Shown here piece by piece: positions 12,700-21,798 of a stretch of 64,000 bases of DNA. The first letter of the stretch is position 1. Every line of letters begins with the position of its first letter. Below the pieces are notes generated by a model. It ran no database searches, was not told the origin of the DNA, and worked only from the letters and a program-made list of their open reading frames with translations. The translations under genes and the position numbers were made by a program. Origin of the DNA: Selaginella moellendorffii (Eukaryota; Streptophyta; Lycopodiopsida; Selaginellales; Selaginellaceae); the NCBI RefSeq assembly GCF_000143415.4, contig NW_003314372.1:417460-481459 (forward strand). The letters are read 5' to 3'.

Positions 12700-13315
12700 C
12701 GAGATGGACCCGAGTTGGAGTCCAAAGTGGAGTCCGAGATGGACTCGAGTTGGAGTCCGAAGTGGAGTCCGAGATGGACCCGAGTTGGAGTCCGAAGTGG
12801 AGTCCGAGATGGACCCGAGTTGGAGTCCAAAGTGGAGTCCGAGATGGACCCGAGTTAGAGTCCGAAGTGGAGTCCGAGATGGACCCGAGATGGAGTCCGA
12901 GATGGAGTCCGAAGTGGAGTCCGAGGTGGACCCGAGATGGACCCAAGTTGGAGTCCGAAGTGGAGTCCGAGGTGGACCCGAGATGGACCCGAGTTGGAGT
13001 CCGAAGTGGAGTCCGAGATGGACCCGAGATGGAGTCCGAGATGGAGTCCGAGATGGAGTCTGAGGTGGACCCGAGATGGACCCGAAATGGAGTCCGAGAT
13101 GGAGTCCGAGATGGACCCAAGATGGAGTCCGAGATGGACCCAAGATGGAGTCCGAGATGGAGTCCGAGATGGAGTCCGAAGTCGAGACCGAGACCGGGAC
13201 CAAGACCGAGACCGAGACCGAGATCGGGACCAAGACCGAGACCGAGGCCGAGGCCGAGACTGAGCCCGAGCCCGAGTCCGAATCCGAGTCCAAGTCCGAG
13301 TCCGAGTCCGGAGCC
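12700..13315 (+). repeat. U3 tandem array, long allele
   Basis: Units of GAGTTGGAGTCCGAAGTGGAGTCC and GAGATGGACCC type (12-36 base periods) shift at about 13180 into a 6-base GAGACC/GAGTCC phase. The partner LTR keeps only about 150 bp of array at 18595-18745. Confidence 0.9.
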
Positions 13316-13379
13316 TGAGAGGGTGAAAGCCCAAAGCGTTCGTCTCCCAGACCCTGGGGGGTTTGGTGAGCTCCAAAAG

Positions 13380-13386
13380 TATAGTA
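13380..13386 (+). promoter_or_regulatory. Putative LTR TATA element (TATAGTA)
   Basis: CCAAAAGTATAGTAGGGGGA is conserved in every LARD LTR and in two other LTR families of this window, always in the sense orientation of the element. It would be the core promoter that starts transcription a few tens of bases downstream. Confidence 0.5.
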
Positions 13387-14316
13387 GGGGGAGGACGGCA
13401 GTGGAGCCAGTTTGGCCAGGAAAGGCCAGTTTGGCCCAGGAAGGCCAGACCCAGTGTTGGGTGATGAATTGACCACTGGGAAATCCAAGACTAGAGTGAA
13501 TACGGATCGACAAGCAGCGTAGCTTGGTGAAGTGTTCAAGAGCCGGCTCTAGTTCCCCCGGGAGATCGACTGGCCGATGCTCCTAGTCCAAGTGTGGGTG
13601 GCACTACCTACTTGGATACCAGGCGTGGCTCAACGGAACCTCGCTCTAAGCCCATGGCTAGAGCACCTAAAGGCGAAAGGCGGGGAGAGTACCCAGGTGG
13701 CTCACGTAAGGCCACGGTGTTCCGAAATGTTGTCCCAAAGGCCTAGACTGTGGAAAGGAAGAGGAGCAGTCCTCTAGGGTAGTGACCAAGGACACAGTCG
13801 TGTGGTGAGGAAGTCCCGGAGGACCATGGGACTTAGGGGTCGGGCCTGTGGACCTCGATCCAGTGGCAGTGTTGGCAAACACGGCCAGGGGCAGAAAGGG
13901 ACTTGGTAGGAACTGACAAAGGGACTTTGGGGAAGGCAATTCCCCAGGTCTGTGGGCATCCTAAGGATGCTAAGGAGTGGATCTAGGATGACCACTCGTG
14001 GACAAATGGCCCAGTTTTGGAGAGACGGGATTGTGATGCAAGTGGTATTGGACCACTGTGCAGCAAAGGTGAATGGGTATGGCCTTAGTGTAACGGGCCG
14101 AGATGTCAGTGGTACCTTTGGGTGTCAGTCTTGGGACTGGACACGTGGAGCACTTGGACCAGGTGCAAGTGTTGAATGGCATGGATGCCATTCTTGGGGC
14201 TAGCAAGTCCCAAGTCCTGAATTGGACTTATGGAGGTTGTGAATGAGACTCCTCCAAATGGTCGGAGGCGTGGTTAAGTGACTAAAGTAGAATGGAAAAT
14301 TTAGTCGCTTACAACT

Positions 14317-14328
14317 TGGTATCGGAGC
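14317..14328 (+). other. Primer-binding site of LARD D
   Basis: TGGTATCGGAGC starts three bases after the LTR end. It differs at one base from the initiator tRNA-Met type TGGTATCAGAGC. The same variant occurs in the copy at 30009-30020. Confidence 0.75.
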
Positions 14329-16787
14329 TGTTCCTTTGTCCGACTTTTATTGGTGCTCAAGTATATCACCACTAGTGTTGGCATCGAAAGGTCCGAAGAG
14401 TGGGCCTATCCTTGAAGAGTAGCATGTCGAGAAGACATGGCTCTCCATTACAGTTCATGTTCGAACTTGTAGACGAGGTGGTGGATAGAAAAGGGCCAAT
14501 AATGGAACGACTTTGGGATCTTGGGAACAGTATATGGTTTTCCTCAAAGAGTTGAGGATGTGATCCAGATGAGCGTTTGACTTAGCAAACTGGCTAATGT
14601 AGTTGTGGTAAACAACTACAGTTGGGATCACGGGAAAGATAAAGACTCCAAAGCAATAAAGGAGTCACAAGATTTTCCTCATATAGTTGAGGTTGGTGCT
14701 CATGAATGTGAGACCAGAAGTAATGACCGTGGGAGGTCAAATACGGAAGAGGCCTCAAGTCCTTGAAAAGGTAGCCGGGGCTACCTCTAATAAATGCTGG
14801 AACAACCCCAGGAGTTGGGGGTGTATTAAGTGGATGAGTTGGTGTTCTTATCACATGGACAAGAAGTCCTAAGGGGCAAAGGTTGCCCCCAGAGAACAAA
14901 ATCAAGTGTCGGAGTAGCACTTGTGAAAATAGTCCTTTTGAGTAGGACAGGAATGCAAGATGTGTATTCCAGTGAGCTAGTGCCTCACAAGTAGGACCTT
15001 ACGGGTCTGTGGATTAACCAAGTCCAAAACTGCTGGATGACTCAAGTAGAGTCAATGGATGGTCCTAAAAGGACTGATGGAAGCATTTGGACTGAGGTGT
15101 GTTGTACCCCACAAAGGATGGGGGGGGATCATAGGATCCAAGGATGAGAACAGAGGGTATCTCATCGATGGCAAAATATGCAATGCTAAAGTTATGGGAA
15201 AGGTGTTCCCAGAAGAAAACAACTTTGACATAAAGTTGTGTGTGACCTCTATGGTGCAGTGCTAACGGATGGTTGGCATGAGAAAGAGCGGTGTTGGTCT
15301 TGGCAAAGACTTAGACACGAAGGGGAAATGTTATAGAGGTAGGCTCGTGGAGCCGATGGTGGGGAGACACCAAATGTGCCAAGATGTGATACCTTGAGGC
15401 TATGTTGGTGGGTTCATGAGAACCCCTTGCCAAAGGAATCCCAATGGAAATGGGAATAGCATAGCCTAAGCTGCAGAGCATGCAGTTGGAGTGTGGTGAC
15501 CCAGATAATGATGGAGGTGTGAAAGCACCAAGCAATGAGTTGTAGGACTTGACAATTATGAGGCAACTAAGCAAGAGGTGCAAAATAACTGGTTAAACGG
15601 GTAGAAGGTAGCTACCCAAGACTTCTAGCATAGGGAAGTCGGATATACCCTTACGGGGGATAAGTTACTTGTGTTGCGATATAGTAGGTCAATGTCATAA
15701 AAGGAAATACTCATTGTCAAACAGGCCATTATTTGGGACACCTGAACACTCTAGAACACCAGAAGATGGTGTTTGATGTCGCGAGGGCAATGGATAAAGC
15801 CCAAGGGACTAAGTCCCTAGCGAATGATGGATAGAAGGTGCTATCCAAATGTCCAAGGTTGTGGAGACAGGAGAGGACTGTCTACCCGAGTTGGACAAAG
15901 CCAAAGAGGGAATTTTGGCAAGGCTGGTGATGGGCATGTAAAGGCCCATAAGTAACAATGTAATCCCAGTGTGTGGGATTATAAGGTGAGCATACCCGGA
16001 TTGAGGAACCACTCCCTAGGCTATCGGGTAGGTTCATCCCTAAGAATACTTGCTAAGGCATGATAGAAAGTGCAAAGCTATCCTCCTGGTCTGGAGGAGA
16101 ATGACCGAAGGAAAGGTGTGAAGCCAAAAGCAAGAAGTAAGGGGGTAGAACCGAACCATAGGAATCGAAGGGCATAACCGAGGTTGGTTATGCCAGCTGG
16201 GAGTGGAGAATCAAGTGGGGTCTCGAGGGTGTTGCCGCTAGCAACCGTGATGCCATGGAGAGTCTAAAATATGGAATTGTCCATGTTAGACTATGTGGCA
16301 ATTGGAAAGCTTGCAAAAAGGGAGGCCTTAGCAAGCTAAGGGACAGAGTCCCTTCAAGGTTCCCGAAGATGATTCTAGGTAGCTTAGTACCTAGAAAGGC
16401 CAAGTGTAAATGGTTCATAGAACGTGCGAAATCAGAGTGGCACAGTAGAAGCGTGGTCTTGAAGCTTGCCATGAGGCACGGCTGTCAAGGTTAGGGAAGT
16501 AGTTCCCGAGTGTTCAAAGAGAGGGCTTTGAACGAAAGTCGATGGTCAAGGACTTTCACGCTTATGCAGGAACCATGTTACAGTGGTCGGAGGACTTGCC
16601 AAGCGAGATTGGCACGTCGGGGGAACAAATACCCTAGATGAAGGTGATAACTTCAAAAAGGGTGGGCCATGGGGCCGAGCATGGAGGAGTCCATGCATGA
16701 TCACAGACATGTCAAGTGAGAGGACTTGGTAGTGTGGAGGAACTAGGTTCCTAAGCTGTGATCTGTAGCGCGCTTTAAAAATAAGTT

Positions 16788-16910
16788 GGTGCACCGGCGT
16801 GGGGAGTCACGCCAGGCATCTTGTGTGATGCCGTCCGTAGATGCATATACGGAGGTTGGGTTCGAGTCCCGACCCTCTAGTGCTTGGGTTCGAGTCCCAA
16901 ATCACTAGGG
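16788..16910 (+). other. Paired tRNA T-arm-like hairpins inside LARD D
   Basis: Two neighbouring stem-loops with TTCGAGT loops are visible: TTGGGTTCGAGTCCCGAC at 16856-16873 and TTGGGTTCGAGTCCCAA at 16884-16900. The second is extended by CTAGTG/CACTAG flanks. Each resembles the T-arm and Pol III box B (GGTTCGANTCC). They are kept in copy A (about 2336-2385, minus) and in the copy at about 32560-32620. No convincing acceptor or anticodon stem is seen, so this is not called a tRNA gene. Confidence 0.5.
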
Positions 16911-18360
16911 CGTGGTGATGGTTTGGAATATGAGGACACTCATATTTCGGTGGTCATGGACTCTCAGTGGGGAGACTGGTTTGGGCACACCGCCAAGCGA
17001 GGGATGCCTCGGAGTTGTGATGCACGGTTAGATTGCTTAGTGTGAAAGCTCGGCATATCTAACTTGAACGCTTTGGTGCAAGTGGCACTAAGGTCGTGGT
17101 GAGTGAGATGGGGACACCTAATCTTAGTTGCTATGAACCCTTGGCCGTAAGGGCTAGCTTGGGTGCACCGCCAAGTGTGGGGGATGCCCCCGGGGTTATA
17201 GTCAACAACTTGGAGGTCTAGAAGACCAAGTACCTCTTGGCAACTCTGTTAAGGTGCCAAGGTGAGATCACTAGGTGATCTTGTGGCTAAATAAGGACAA
17301 GGTCCTTGTTTGGGTTAAGGAATAAGGTTCCTAGTTCAAAGTGTTGATTTGAACTATTGATGATGGTGTGGCTTGGTCAAGGTGACCAAGTGGGAAAAGC
17401 ACCTTAGGGAAATGAGCTATGTCATTGCGATGGCATAGTGTGTCCAAGGAAAGTAGTCTCTAAAGAGACCCATGAGAGGGTCACAAATCTGGGCCGAGGA
17501 TAGAGCCCACAGCAGAAGATGCTAAAAGAGACTTACTAGGGATGAACACCCTAGTCTTGGCAAAGCAGAGCCTTTGCTATGGAATCAAAAGAATACCTCA
17601 AGGAGGGAGGTAGAGATTCGATGTTGCTTGGTGCAACAATCAACGGATAGGAGCAAAAGATGAGTGGCCAAGATAGGGCCGTGGAATCCCTTGGAATGAA
17701 TCCAAGTGACAAAGTTAGGCGAGGAACACTAATGTGTTGGACGCTAACAAATTGCGGGAAAGGAAGTGTGTTTCCAAGGATGGATTCCGAAATGCTCCGA
17801 TTTGGCGAAAGTGGAAGCTCCAAGGGAGGGAGCGGTAAGGTAGCCAAATGATAGGGCCATGAACAGCCCTAGCACAAAGTATGATAACTGGAACTTTGGC
17901 ACGAAATAGAAGAGAGGATGATGGTGCCCTCGAGTAGAGAACTTCCTAGAATGGGAAGTGGAGTTGCACAAAAGGTGCAAGGCAAGGTGTCGGAGACACC
18001 TAGGAAATTGACTCCAAGAAGTCAAAATTCAAAGTTCCAAAGTGCAAAGGTTATATCGATGGAAATTGAGACTACTCGAGAAGGAGTAGTGGGATTGACT
18101 TAGAGAAGGGTCTCTAAGAGGTTTAGCGAGAACTAAACCAATAAAAGGAGAGAACCATTACATGTGGTCCAATCAGTCTCTAAGTTGGAGAGACTACGCT
18201 CCTTAAAGGATGGACAAGGCATGGTGAGCCTTTGGTGTCAAACCATAGACAAAGATTGGCTAGGTGCCAAGGATGGAAATGGTAACACGTGTGGGTGTTA
18301 CTTTATGAAAGGGTTTACCGTTCGATGAGGACATTGAACTTCGTCTATGGGTGGTGGAGT

Positions 18361-19746
18361 TGTGAGACACAAAATCCCTAGGCCCCAAAGTGGAGCCAGA
18401 AGGGCGCCACATGGTAGTGGCCGAAGCGAGAGCCAAACGAGCGTAACACGTTTGGACCAAAAGCTCCGACTTGAAAAGTCAAGAGCGGGAGTGGAACTCC
18501 CAACGAAGTGCTCGAGGAACGAGCACGAAGCGAGCAAAAGGCGAGGCTCCAAAAAGAGACCCAAAAGGACCAACAATGACACGTGGGAGTGTCCGAGATG
18601 GACCCGAGTTGGAGTCCAAAGTGGAGTCCGAGATGGACTCGAGTTGGAGTCCGAAGTGGAGTCCGAGATGGACCCCAGATGGAGTCCGAATCCGAGTCCG
18701 AATCCGAGTCCGAATCCGAGTCCGAGTCCGAGTCCGAGTCCGGAGCCTGAGAGGGTGAAAGCCCAAAGCATTCGTCTCCCAGACCCTGGGGGGTTTAGTG
18801 AGCTCCAAAAGTATAGTAGGGGGAGGACTACAGTGGAGCCAGTTTGGCCAGGAAAGGCCAGTTTGGCCCAGGAAGGCCAAACCCAGTGTTGGGTGATGAA
18901 CTGACCACTGGGAAATCCAAGACTAGAGTGAATACAGACCGACAAGCGGTGTAGCTTGGTGAAGTGTTCAAGAGCCAGCTCTAGTTCCCCCGGGAGATCG
19001 ACTGGCCGATGCTCCCAGTCCAAGTGTGGGTGGCACTACCTACTTGGATACCAGGCGTGGCTCAACGGAACCTCGCTCTAAGCCCATGGCTAGAGCACCT
19101 AAAGGCGAAAGGCGGGGAGAGTACCCAGGTGGCTCGCGTAAGGCCACGGTGTTCCGAAATGTTGTCCCAAAGGCCTAGACTGTGGAAAGGAAGAGGAGCA
19201 GTCCTCTGGGGTAGTGACCAAGGACACAGTCGTGTGGTGAGGAAGTCCCAGAGGACCATGGGACTTAGGGGTCGGGCCTGTGGGCCTCGATCCAGTGGCA
19301 GTGTTGGCAAACACGGCCAGGGGCAGAAAGGGACTTGGTAGGAACTGACAAAGGGACTTTGGGGAAGGCAATTCCCCAGGTCTGTGGGCATCCTAAGGAT
19401 GCTAAGGAGTGGATCTAGGATGACCACTCGTGGACAAATGGCCCAGTTTTGGAGAGACGGGATTGTGATGCAAGTGGTATTGGACCACTAGTGCAGCAAA
19501 GGTGAATGGGCATGGCCTTAGCGTAACGGGCCGAGATGTCAATGGTACCTTTGGGTGTTGGTCTTGGGACTGGACACGTGGAGCACTTGGACCAAGTGCA
19601 AGTGTTGAATGGCATGGATGCCATTCTTGGGGCTAGCAAGTCCCAAGTCCTGAATTGGACTTATGGAGGTTGTGAATGAGACTCCTCCAAATGGTCGGAG
19701 GCGTGGTTAAGTGACTAAAGTAGAATGGAAAATTTAGTCGCTTACA
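18361..19746 (+). repeat. LARD D 3' LTR (1386 bp)
   Basis: It matches the 5' LTR from TGTGAGACAC to CGCTTACA with scattered single-base differences, but the tandem array is contracted to about 150 bp (18595-18745). It is followed directly by the GCATG target duplication. Confidence 0.9.
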
Positions 19747-21399
19747 GCATGGTAGTTCCAGGAATAAATCTGAAAAAAAAAATAGAATAGAGTTAATTTA
19801 TAAATAAAGAAGTCACACACCTTTTGCGTCTGCCTGCTAGTGCCTTTTGTGTCCACCACCATACTCAAAAGAAGGCAGCCAGATGAAAACTCAACAAATC
19901 CATCATCGTTGTCAGCCAAGTGTGTGAGAAGGCCTTCCCACATTAGAGAGCGAGGAAGGATCATGACAACCACACCCTCGTATGTCATGAAGCTGCTCGC
20001 AACCTTTAAGGCTTGGGAAATGTGTTGGGCCTGCAACACATTCCATGACAGAGTATCCCTCTGCGGTGGTGGCATCCCATCGGGAAGATCAAAAAAGATG
20101 AAATCGATCTTCCCATAAGGTGTGAGCTGACCCAAACCATGGATCCACCGATCAAGCATGTAGAGCTCCCGACTAGTAGCATCTAAAAGCTGTGTGTAAT
20201 CCCCAATGAGAACAGCAACTTCCCCAACACTGGCCGTTAGGGATAGAGGGCGAACCTGAAAATCAACTATTAGAACTTGAAGATAAAATTCATGCTTACT
20301 AACCTGTTTATGCATCGCTGCAGAGGAGAGCTCTTCTAGGTCGTCATCTGTAGCCGTAGGGAGGGATGGGAAGAATGTCTTAGTCCGCCGAAAAGACTAA
20401 TGGCTGCTCTCTGCAACATCTATAAAAAAAAAAGTGAAGTCAAGAATGAATAAAAGAATGTTCCAAATCAAAGTCCTTACTCTCATGAAAGGCTTCATGA
20501 CGTCCCCTTTGGGGGTTGTGAGGAGCAGGTACTGGAATCTCTTGTGCTGGAATTTCCTGTACAGTTTCCTCTGGTTCAACGGTATTTGGATTTGGCATCT
20601 TCTGAATGGTTTCCTGAGTGCTGACTCCTAGGTTTAGTTGTTGAACTTCAACAACGTCGTTATCACAGTCAGAAAGAGCCTCTGGAAAATAAGAATATAA
20701 CTCAAGGTTAATATTTCCTAGCTAAGTGCTGAGTTTCAAGTGAACCTGGATGACATTCAAGGTAGAGATCTAGCTTGAAGTCCGATGTTGGCATCTGCTC
20801 CACGAGTTCAAGGTACCACGGGCATAGCTCCCTCTCATGTGTACAAGGACAGTAGAACTCTGGCTCATACATCCCAAGCTTCTTGCCTCTAGTCAGGAGC
20901 TTCTGCAAAACGCCGGTTGTGTATACCGGTGCGCCGGGGCAGTATTTTAAATATCTACAAAGTAAAACAAAAATATAAATACCAATATATAAATAAGAAT
21001 TGAAAAAATATCTGTAAACCATGCGCCTCGCAAGAAATGGTTATCCTGGTTGGTTCTTGAACCCAGCCGAACTCGTCCCACCACATGGAAGCCAACCATT
21101 CCCCCAGCAAGCACATCTATTTCATTTTTATGCAGGAACTAAACCAAGATCCTAAGATCAACCATCACATCCACCAGGCAAGCCTTATAGTTGTGAAGCT
21201 TGAGAAGTGTTTTTAGATTGCTTTTAGTGTTCGGATCTATATTTCTATTTGTATTTTATTGGTCGAATTTACTTGGAAATATAGATTAAATCAAAATTTG
21301 AAAAATGGAAAGATGTTGGTTTGGGACGAACCAATGTTTTTCTTGTGTTTGAGAAGCCGTGAGCTCATCTCATGAGCTCATGTGCTCAAAACCTACCCA

Positions 21400-21798
21400 G
21401 GCTCCACTTGAGTCCTCCCCCTACTATACTTTTGGAGCTCACCAAACCCCCCAGCGTCTGGGAGATGAATGATTTGGGCTTTCACCCTCTCAGACTTGAA
21501 CTTAGACTCAGACTTGGACTCGGACTCGGACTCGGAATCGGTCTCGGCCTCAGCCTTGGTCTCGGCCTCAGTCCCAGTTTCGGTCTCGGTCTCAACTTTG
21601 GGCTCTATATTGGGTCCTTCTCGGACTCCATCTCAGATTCCATCTCGGGTCCATCTCGGACTCCATCTCAGGTCCATCTCGGACTCCATCTTGGTCCATC
21701 TCAAACTCCATCTCGGACTCCATCTTGAATCCATCTCGGACTCCATCTCGGACTCCATCTCGGGTCCCTTTTCTAGAGACTCTTTTATTGCTCACTTC
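21400..21798 (-). repeat. Old LARD LTR C, middle segment
   Basis: Continues LTR C from 11603 with the repeated GGCTCCACT, the TATA region and a U3 array (about 21490-21770) in minus orientation. It is interrupted at 21799 by solo LTR E. Confidence 0.75.

Larger units (their letters stand above)
12467..14313 (+). repeat. LARD D 5' LTR (1847 bp)
   Basis: TG...CA ended LTR. U3 contains the tandem array (about 12700-13315), then GTGAAAGCCCAAAGC (about 13323) and the TATAGTA element at 13380-13386. The probable R and U5 follow to 14313. It is 461 bp longer than its partner, almost wholly because of the array. Confidence 0.9.
12467..19746 (+). mobile_element. Complete LARD-type LTR retroelement D
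   Basis: Two LTRs (12467-14313 and 18361-19746) in the same orientation, both starting TGTGAGACAC and ending CGCTTACA, enclose a 4047-bp internal region. The target duplication GCATG is perfect (12462-12466 and 19747-19751). A tRNA-Met-type PBS follows the 5' LTR and a purine-rich tract (GGGTGGTGGAG) precedes the 3' LTR. No gag, protease, RT or integrase motif is visible in any frame, so it is a large retrotransposon derivative moved by proteins from elsewhere. The LTR bodies are nearly identical outside the tandem array, pointing to a recent insertion. It lies inside an exon of the methyltransferase-like pseudogene, in antisense orientation to it. Confidence 0.92.
11873..20954 (-). pseudogene. 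DNA N4/N6-methyltransferase-like gene, split by an LTR element
   Basis: Minus-strand exons with consistent splice phases lie at 20954-20746, 20681-20481, 20419-20304, 20255-19821, 19769-19747 joined across the LARD insertion to 12461-12135, and 12074-11873. The order is a Cys-rich segment (EFYCPCTHERELCPW), an acidic/Pro linker, then GDYTQLL, FIFFDLPDG in the position of the catalytic DPPY motif IV, VVVMILP, HPAFPSYRHRSV and FDATVGFGSMVQAAKETG in the position of the AdoMet motif I. Motif IV before motif I is the beta-class order of N6_N4_Mtase proteins. DPPY has become DLPD and DPFxGSG has become DATVGFG, so activity is doubtful even in the ancestor. In-frame stops occur at about 20400-20398 (TAG) and 12199-12197 (TAA). 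A further diverged upstream exon at about 21215-21012 also has a TAG. Family placement rests on motif order, not on a search. Confidence 0.65.
11604..21399. mobile_element. TIR DNA transposon carrying an MTase-like gene (nested LARD inside)
   Basis: The direct repeat GGCTCCACT flanks this interval (11595-11603 and 21400-21408), and both flanks are two halves of one LARD LTR, so the interval is an insertion with a 9-bp target duplication. The ends are imperfect inverted repeats: TGGGTAGTTTTTGAGC at 11613 against TGGGTAGGTTTTGAGC on the minus strand at 21399. The subterminal palindromic segments GTTCGTCCCGAACCAA (11735-11750) and its relative TTGGTTTGGGACGAACCAA (about 21320-21338) are also inverted relative to each other. 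The left TIR is offset by nine bases from the duplication. Without the LARD insertion it is about 2.5 kb. A 9-bp duplication fits Mutator-like (MULE) elements, but I see no transposase, so it is a non-autonomous or gene-carrying element. The superfamily assignment is tentative. Confidence 0.65.

Noticed and set aside
12369-13472. 367-residue plus-strand frame with Arg/Ser/Trp repeats
   Set aside because: Translation of the U3 array of LARD D, with no start context or codon bias of a gene.
12197-13539. 438- and 351-residue minus-strand frames
   Set aside because: The frames run from gene sequence into the inserted LTR. Only the part below 12467 belongs to the methyltransferase-like gene.
16788-16910. 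tRNA gene
   Set aside because: T-arm-like hairpins are present, but no acceptor, D or anticodon stem can be folded around them.
12467-19746. CRISPR-like or satellite array interpretation of the GAGTCCGAG repeats
   Set aside because: No spacer structure, units vary in length, and the arrays lie always at the same place inside LTRs.
20434-20631. Plus-strand frame MKSRMNKRMFQIK
   Set aside because: Antisense shadow of the methyltransferase-like exon and its intron.
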